From: Cotesia glomerata
Taxonomy: Eukaryota; Arthropoda; Insecta; Hymenoptera; Braconidae
Assembly (NCBI RefSeq): GCF_020080835.1
Contig: NC_058162.1
Span: 5,595,323 to 5,659,322, forward strand
Length of the DNA stretch: 64,000 nt
Reading direction: 5' to 3'
This document shows, in pieces, positions 57,686-64,000 of the stretch. The notes beneath the pieces were generated by a model. The model did not search any database. It saw only the letters and a program-made list of their open reading frames with translations, and was not told the DNA's origin. A program made the translations under genes and the position numbers. Every line of letters starts with the position of its first letter. Positions within the stretch are counted from its first letter, which is position 1.

Positions 57686-58855
57686 CTAGCACCTTTGCAG
57701 ACACTATGTGACTGTCGTGACTTGTGAACTATAAATAAATAAAATTTTGCTTTATTCAATAATGACTTTTGTCAAATTGCACTGTACTTTCTGAAATATT
57801 GACGTTTTTAAAGATATAAGCTCATCCCGACGTTACACTCATCAAGAGCTTTCATTTGAGTACCCACATGCATTTTGATATATTTCTCATATATACATAT
57901 ATATGATATATATATAAATATATAAAAAATTGATGTGAGTACTCAAATGAAAGGTCTCGATGAATGTAACATCAGGATGAGCTTATATCTTTAAAAATGT
58001 CAACAGTTGCCAAAATACGAGGTCATTTCTTAATTATTGATATTTTTTTAAATGTAAGCTCATCCTGATGTTACACTCATCAAGAGCTTTCATTTGAGTA
58101 CCCACATGCATTTTGATATATTTTTCATATATACATATATGTAATATATATAAATATATGAAAAATTGATGTGGGTACTCAAATGAAAGGTCTCGACGAG
58201 TGTAACATCAGGATGAGCTTATATCTTTAAAAATGTCAATAGTTGACAAGATATTTGTTGAATTGCACTGTAATTTTTTAATTATTGACATTTTTAAAGA
58301 CATAAGCTCATCCCGATGTTACACTCATCAAGAGATTTCATTTGAGTACCCACATGCATTTTGATATATTTTTCATATATACGTATATATAATATATATA
58401 AATATATGAAAAAATGATGTGGGTACTTAAATGAAAGGTCTTGATGAGTGTAACATCGGGATGAGCTTATATCTTTAAAAATGTCATTAGTTTACAAGAT
58501 ACAAGGTCATTTCTTAATTATTGATATTTTTAAAGATGTAAGCTCATCCTGATGTTGCGCTTAAATAAACGGTCTTGATGAGTGTTACATTGGGATGAGC
58601 TTATATCTTTAAAAATGTCAATATTTCACAAGATAGGTAATTTCTTAATTATGTATCTAGAGATAGAGCATTTTCGAATGCAGCTTAAATACTTATCATA
58701 ATAAATTAACTATCGGTGAGAATGAAATGAAACCTTGAAAAGGCACAAATTCAAGTCAAGACCTTTTCAATGACACTAAATATCATTAAAAAGACCGATT
58801 TTATCATTTGACTATCCTGGAAACAAAATTTTTCTTATTCTCTTAATAATATATA
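57686..58855 (-). mobile_element. Non-autonomous Helitron, copy E
   Basis: On the minus strand it ends with GCTAG before T, after a degenerate 3' hairpin, and its 5' end near 58855 is eroded (TATATATTATTAAGAGAATA). It carries three complete palindromic minisatellite units plus one shortened unit (about 58530-58620), with AAGATATAAGCTCATCCCGA-type arms. There is no Rep gene. Confidence 0.75.
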
Positions 58856-60478
58856 TTATTATTATTATTATTATTATTTAAAAAAAATTTTAAATGTTAT
58901 ATATGGAATAAATGAATAAATGTCATGTAAGGTAAAACAAGATAGCTAAAAAATAATAGTATTACGAGTAGTAAAGAGTAGAGGAAGAGATCGGTTTAGC
59001 ACATTGACAGGAGTACGCTGTTTTGCTCCATTCTAATGTCTCCGAGAGCCACGTCTGCATTTTATACTTGGTAAGTAAACCGATCTTATCGCAAACCGAT
59101 CGACTAACTGACTCAGATATTTACTTTTACGATTAGATTAATAATTCACTCTTTTACCCTTTTCTTCTTTTTTGTATTTACAAAATTCCTTAGCTATTCA
59201 TCACAAATAAATTATTAAACTAATAAATATATATTTTTATACTTTAATAACTAAGTATAGAAAATAAATAGAGGAATTATTTGAGATTTAATATATTAAT
59301 ATTATTTTTATTACTATTGATAGTGTCGCCGTTGTTATTATTGTATTTAAACGGAACCATCTACAATAATACACCCAGCTGATGCTATTTCGGTCGATGT
59401 AACCCTAAAATAGATCAACCAAGCTAAATAAGAGGAATATCTGTACGATAATACCTTTTTATTACATACAAATGCGTTTAATGCGTTTTATTAAAATAAT
59501 GCTATTTTATATTATATTTATAAATCTTATTTAAAAGCCCGGTAATTCAACAGTCTGCCTTGATAATTTACAATTTTATTTTTATTTATACTCTAGTTGA
59601 ATAAATTTATATTCGACTTTTTAATTTATTTTCAAGGAAAAAAATAATTCACCAATAAATGATCGCCAAGATAAATAATTTTACTAAACAAACAAATTTA
59701 ATTATAATTTCTTAAAATTTAATAAAGAAAAATTCGTCCTCGACCTTGATTAATTTTTACATCAAAAGAAGATTATGTATATAATTTACTATAATGTAAA
59801 TTTCCTCGATGAAGAATAAAATTATTTTATTATTCGATTTAAATGCCGTCTCGATTATTTTCTGTTTGATCTATCGAAGCATTAAATGCATCGCTCTTTT
59901 AAAAAAATAATAAATATACATCTTGAGCTCTCGAGAGGAAAGTTCTGGTTGAGATAAATTTGTCAATTGCTTCTAAATATAATAGTTGTGCTCCTTTGAA
60001 GATTTATTATATTTCAAAAAATACTATTAATAATATTTAATAAAATTTCCTAAATGGAATTTTTGGGTAAATAGAATAAGAATCTCTTCATATTATTATT
60101 GTTATTATTATTATTTTCTCATAAATGTCTTCTTGTCCTCAAATCAATTTTATCACGATGACTTGCAACCAGGATGCGCTTTTTCCCTCGACCTCATCCT
60201 TATTATTTTATTTCTTCGGTCAATATATTTTATTGATACAAAAAATAAAAATAAACAATACACGTTAAACGATGCCTGATTGTGTCTACTCATTAGTACT
60301 TATACTTCTCTGATGAGTCGAGTCATTAATTGTTTGCATACATCGCGAGATTTCTAACAAAGCTATCGTAATTATAATTGTACTATCGACACCTGATTAA
60401 AAAATAATAAATACAATATTAAAAAAAAAATAATAATAAACATTAAATATCAAAATTTTTACTATGTAAATTTTAAAA
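58856..60478. other. Gene-free stretch
   Basis: AT-rich sequence starting with an ATT microsatellite (58851-58880). A less AT-rich patch lies at 58980-59110. No gene was recognised. Confidence 0.45.
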
Positions 60479-60503
60479 TCTATATTACTAAGAGAATATA
60501 TAT

Positions 60504-61818
60504 GGGGACGTCCATTAATTACGTGAGGTGTTCTAGGGGGTGAGTGGATCAAGCTAAATCTTACCAAATCTCACTTAGGGGGGAGGGGGGATCTTAACAA
60601 ATATCACGTAATTTTTTCTCCAGCAGAAAACAGTGTAAAATTGCGTGAAAAAGTATTTCTGTAATAAAATATGGTCAAATTTGACACAATAGTGTTTGTC
60701 GTATTCGTCTGAACCTTGCAGAGCAGCAAAGTAGCGCTCGATTGTTTAATTTGATTATTGATCGATAGGATTCACTAATTTTTTAGGTAGATTTCTTTAG
60801 AAATCTATCGGTGGTAGCCGGTCTCATGTTGTAATTTTAATAAAATTTTGTCATAGTATGTTTAATTATCTTCAATTAAAGCTATTGTTCGTCGACTTTT
60901 AATACTTTTTTCAATTTATTTCGTAGTTGAGAAAATTCAAAAAAAAATCAAGAATAAATTAAATTTTAGCTTTTATCATCAAATGACTTTTATCTGTAAA
61001 AATCCTATTTTTTAGGTAGATGTCTTTGAATATCTATTTGTTATAGTCAGTCTCATGTCGTTATTTGCAAAAATATAATAAAAAAAAAGTAAGCCATTCG
61101 GCTCCGCCCGAGACGGAAGGTAGATTTCAATTTTTTGTAACTTCGATAAAATAACTAATAATTGTCAAAAAGTTAACGTTGTATACGTCAAATTAGAAGT
61201 AATTTTGTAAGCTTTTACATGAATTTATCAAAAATCAGCTATCTTTTTGCTATTAAAAGTTCTACATAAATAAAGTCACCGGAAACGTAATTTTTACTAT
61301 TTTGATCATTTTGAAGAGCTACTATTTCTAAACTAAACGAAGGATTTAACTCATTTTAATGCTCATGCAAGCTAATTGTGTAAAGAATTTGCATACTAAA
61401 TTTCATTAGGATCTGTTGAGAATTCTCAACAGAATAACATTCATAAGTCGGTTGCACTACACATTGCCTGAAAATGGTTCAATAGAACTCTTAACTTTGA
61501 TAAAATAACTAAAAATGGTCAAAATTTCAATGTTATATACGTCATTAAATTAAAGGAAATTTCATGAGCTTTCACATGAATTTGTCACAAATTAGGTATC
61601 TCTTTTCAATCAAAAGTTATACATCAATGAAGTCACCGAAAACGTGATTTTCACTATTTTGATAATTTTAAAAAGCTGCCATTTCTAAACTTATTGATGG
61701 ATTTCACTCATCTTCGAACTCATCCAAGGTTATTATCTATAGAATATGTGTAACAAATTTCATCTAGATCCGTCAAGAACTGTAGACACAATCGCGGCAA
61801 CATCCTGCGTTATATTAC

Positions 61819-61869
<51 letters not shown>

Positions 61870-62263
61870 TAAATATTTTAACTAACGTTATTTTTGAGCT
61901 TTACACGACTAGTTAAGAGATATTACGACAAAATTCCGAGTAAATTCCAACATGAGGACCAATGCAAAAGATTGATTTCTATGAAATCTACCTAATAAAT
62001 TTTAGGACATTACGGCCTTTTAATAACGTGTTTTTTTTCAATATTCAAACAAGAAATCTACCTATCCATGTCGGGTGTAGCCGAATGGCGCTTTTTTTCT
62101 CAATAATCCAACACGCTTACAGCCAAAACATAAATTTTGAAGAATCTCGCGTGACATTAGGGTTGGGGGGAGGGAGTTGGGGAAAATCTTACGCAATCTC
62201 ATCCAGGGGGGAGGGGGGTCAAAAAATTCTCAAAATTGCCTCACGTAATTTATGGACGCCCCC
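60504..62263. mobile_element. Transposon with GGGGACGTCCAT ends, composite
   Basis: The left end is GGGGACGTCCATTAATTACG and the right end is inverted, CACGTAATTTATGGACGCCCCC less one base. The termini are followed by G-runs on both sides (AGGGGGTGAGTGG and GGGGGGAGGGAGTTGGG). It contains a copy of the GTAGATTTC-box repeat (60785-62096). No transposase frame was seen. The TAT flanks may be a target duplication. Confidence 0.65.
60785..62096 (-). repeat. Interspersed repeat with GTAGATTTC boxes, copy 2
   Basis: It shares, mostly in inverted order, the blocks of the repeat at 4402-5815: AGGTAGATTTC...GAAATCT, AGCTTTTATCATCAAATGAC, CCATTCGGC/GCCGAATGG and AGGACATTACGGCC. It includes two internal near-repeats, at about 61130-61480 and 61495-61800 (AACTTTGATAAAATAACTAA). 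Confidence 0.55.
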
Positions 62264-62380
62264 TATGATAAAATAGGGTTTTATCGTTAAATTTGGTATC
62301 GTTAAAAAGGTCTCGACCCGAATTAGTGTCTTTTCAATGTTTCATATGCTTTTTTAAAATAGTTTATTCATTATGATAAG

Positions 62381-62951
62381 TACACAGAAAAAAAGGTTCA
62401 TTCGAGCACAGAAAATATTTTTCTTCCTAATAATTTTCTTGAGCGAAAAAAAAATTTTTTTTGACACAAAAAATTTCACTTATTCCAACAATATTAATTC
62501 TCTTACTTTAAGAAATACGTATCTTGATCCAAGAAAATTTATTTAAGTCAAGAAAATCTTTTCATTTTGAGAAAATTTAGCCTCTTGCTCCAAAAAATTA
62601 AATATAAAGATAGAAGTAAATTTTCATTAATGTTTTTATTGATTAACATGTCAAATGGGAAGATCAAATAATATTGAATCATTTTTTTTTCATTCAATAT
62701 GTATAATTTCACGCTAAAATAATATAAAATGTGTATCAAATATTCAAGAGAAAAATTTTCTCAAGGCGAGAAAATTTTTTTCTCAGCTGAAGTAGGTGGC
62801 GCTGCTTCCCTAAAGTATCTAAAAATCTTGATCAAATATAAAAATTTATTGTATCAAGTATTTATGATAATTTGGTCTTCCTTCAGGCACTCGAAAATTT
62901 TCTTGAGCCAAGAATTTTGTTCGCCAGTCAAGAAATTTTTCTTTCTGTGTA
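62381..62951. mobile_element. MITE with TACACAG ends, 62.4 kb
   Basis: It starts TACACAGAAAAAAAGGTTCA and ends inverted, AAATTTTTCTTTCTGTGTA. It is closely similar to the two copies in intron 6 of the F-box gene, including the GGTGGCGCTGCTTCCCTAAA block. The open frames across it are AT-rich shadows. Confidence 0.75.
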
Positions 62952-64000
62952 GTTATGAATAGATTCAAATTTAGCAATAAATTTACCGAATTTCTAGTAC
63001 AAAATTATTACAATTGTAATTTTTCCTACAATTTTTTTCCGTGTTTTACATATTAAAAAATTTTGCGTCATTGCGCCAAAAAAATTTAAGTTAAAAATTA
63101 TCTTAAATCAGCATAAAAAATAGTTAAATATTTAATAAAAAAATATTTTACGCAATAACGCAAAATTTTTTACTGTGTTATAAGATTGGGGCGGGTAAAA
63201 TGTAAATGTTAGGGTGTAATAAAAAAGTAAAATAAAATAATATATCTGTTAAAAAAAAAGAATATATGGGCGTGTCGCGTCAGTAGGTCTTACCGTGTGC
63301 AATATATCGCGATAATGTGTTTCTAGGTCGTTTCGATAGATCGTCTATATGCACCATGCAGAACGCATTCCTTTCTCCTAAACTTTGTTGTGTCTTGTGT
63401 CTAACATGCTCTCAAGACATTTATATACATTTAAACAATCTCATATAATACTCAATGCAATGTTTAGGACAATAAATTCCTCGATTTAATATTTTTATCA
63501 TCACACATAAAACTAATTATTATAATTAAGATCTCGATCGTCTAGAGTTCCCACGTTAGTTAACCGCTCAGACATATCCCCAATAAATTAAAACAATGGC
63601 TATATATTGCTATATAATCATTAACTGTGAATGCTAATAGTTTAACAACAAAGATAAAGCCTTAGTCTTATTGATGATAAGGGTATGTACACTGGTTTAC
63701 TGTTTTACTAGTTTTACTGGATGAAATTGATAGGATTCTTATTCCTGAGGTTGAGACTGAACAGTAGTTAGCAGTTGCTGATCGACTAATGGGCGAATAC
63801 AAGATAAACGTTCCTACAGTGAAAAGTTAACAGTCAACAGTGATCTAGGTTTAAAAACAAATAATAAAAAGGCTGTTAATTACCATCACGTGCTCGCGGT
63901 GACTTTGTTTTCGATCGAATAAAGAGTGCGAGTGTAAGGTATGGCTGCTTTATATATGTCCTACTCTAATGGGTAATGGGTAACAAGAAAAGCTCGTAGA
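62952..64000. other. Gene-free stretch to window end
   Basis: Short inverted words around 63060-63175 (TTTTGCGTCATTGCG and CGCAATAACGCAAAA, with an ACTGTGT end) suggest one more small MITE. After that, no gene or repeat was recognised. A TCGATCGTCTAGAG patch and moderately GC-richer sequence occur at 63250-63560. Confidence 0.4.

Larger units (their letters stand above)
60479..62380 (+). mobile_element. Helitron 5' fragment, copy F, split by a transposon
   Basis: It starts TCTATATTACTAAGAGAATA (60479). The sequence resumes at 62264 with GATAAAATAGGGTTTTATCG, which is the next part of the family's 5' region. Only this 5' part exists; the minisatellite and 3' end are missing. The inserted DNA is at about 60504-62263. 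A TACACAG-type MITE follows directly. Confidence 0.65.

Noticed and set aside
1..64000. Integrated bracovirus segments
   Set aside because: A braconid host would make this plausible, but I saw no recognisable bracovirus gene family or segment boundary motif.

Overview
The window is AT-rich, intron-containing animal DNA, most probably from a hymenopteran insect such as a braconid parasitoid wasp. That placement is an inference from three things. The base composition is extreme, with long A and T runs. There is a secreted protein built from EB-type cysteine modules, of the kind often annotated in wasps as prion-like-(Q/N-rich) domain-bearing protein 25. The transposon load includes non-autonomous Helitrons whose 5' ends resemble the arthropod Lep1 type. 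Nothing in the sequence fixes the species.

Only three host genes can be supported. (1) POLR1C/RPAC1, the shared AC40-type subunit of RNA polymerases I and III, is a single 343-codon coding exon on the minus strand (9619-10650). (2) A 13-exon plus-strand gene (23317-28500) encodes a secreted protein of about 905 residues. It has ten tandem 12-cysteine modules, each on its own phase 1-1 exon of 225-255 nt. (3) A 7-exon minus-strand gene (33871-36939) encodes an F-box protein of 433 residues with WD40-like repeats. A broken inverted copy of the second half of the EB-module gene lies at 49.9-52.9 kb, about 21 kb away. It is disrupted by deletions, by a small element carrying a tRNA-like sequence, and by about 1.4 kb of foreign DNA with a relic ORF.

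The rest is mostly mobile DNA. Six copies or fragments of one Helitron family (2.5, 7.3, 30.7, 37.9, 57.7 and 60.5 kb) share TC...CTRR ends and a 3' hairpin, and most carry tandem palindromic minisatellite units. A shorter Lep1-like Helitron is at 18.8 kb. A roughly 200-bp AT-rich palindromic repeat recurs at least twelve times and is the landing site of two Helitrons. Several further inverted-repeat families have termini reading TACAC(A/G)G, and others begin GGGGACGTCC, GGGGCATTCC or TTAGGGTGGGCC. Many are nested. Four 5'-truncated non-LTR retrotransposon fragments (17.6, 42.0, 43.0 and 54.5 kb) and one degraded tRNA-derived element (0.25 kb) complete the picture.

The three genes show no functional link to each other. 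The most interesting signals are evolutionary. A transposon end appears to supply the splice acceptor of exon 5 in the EB-module gene and to have removed the first two cysteines of that module. Exon 8 looks like a mosaic of its neighbours. The gene has also thrown off an inverted, decaying copy. I did not see a clear new defence or gene-transfer system. All exon boundaries were read by eye from splice signals and reading frame, without transcript data.
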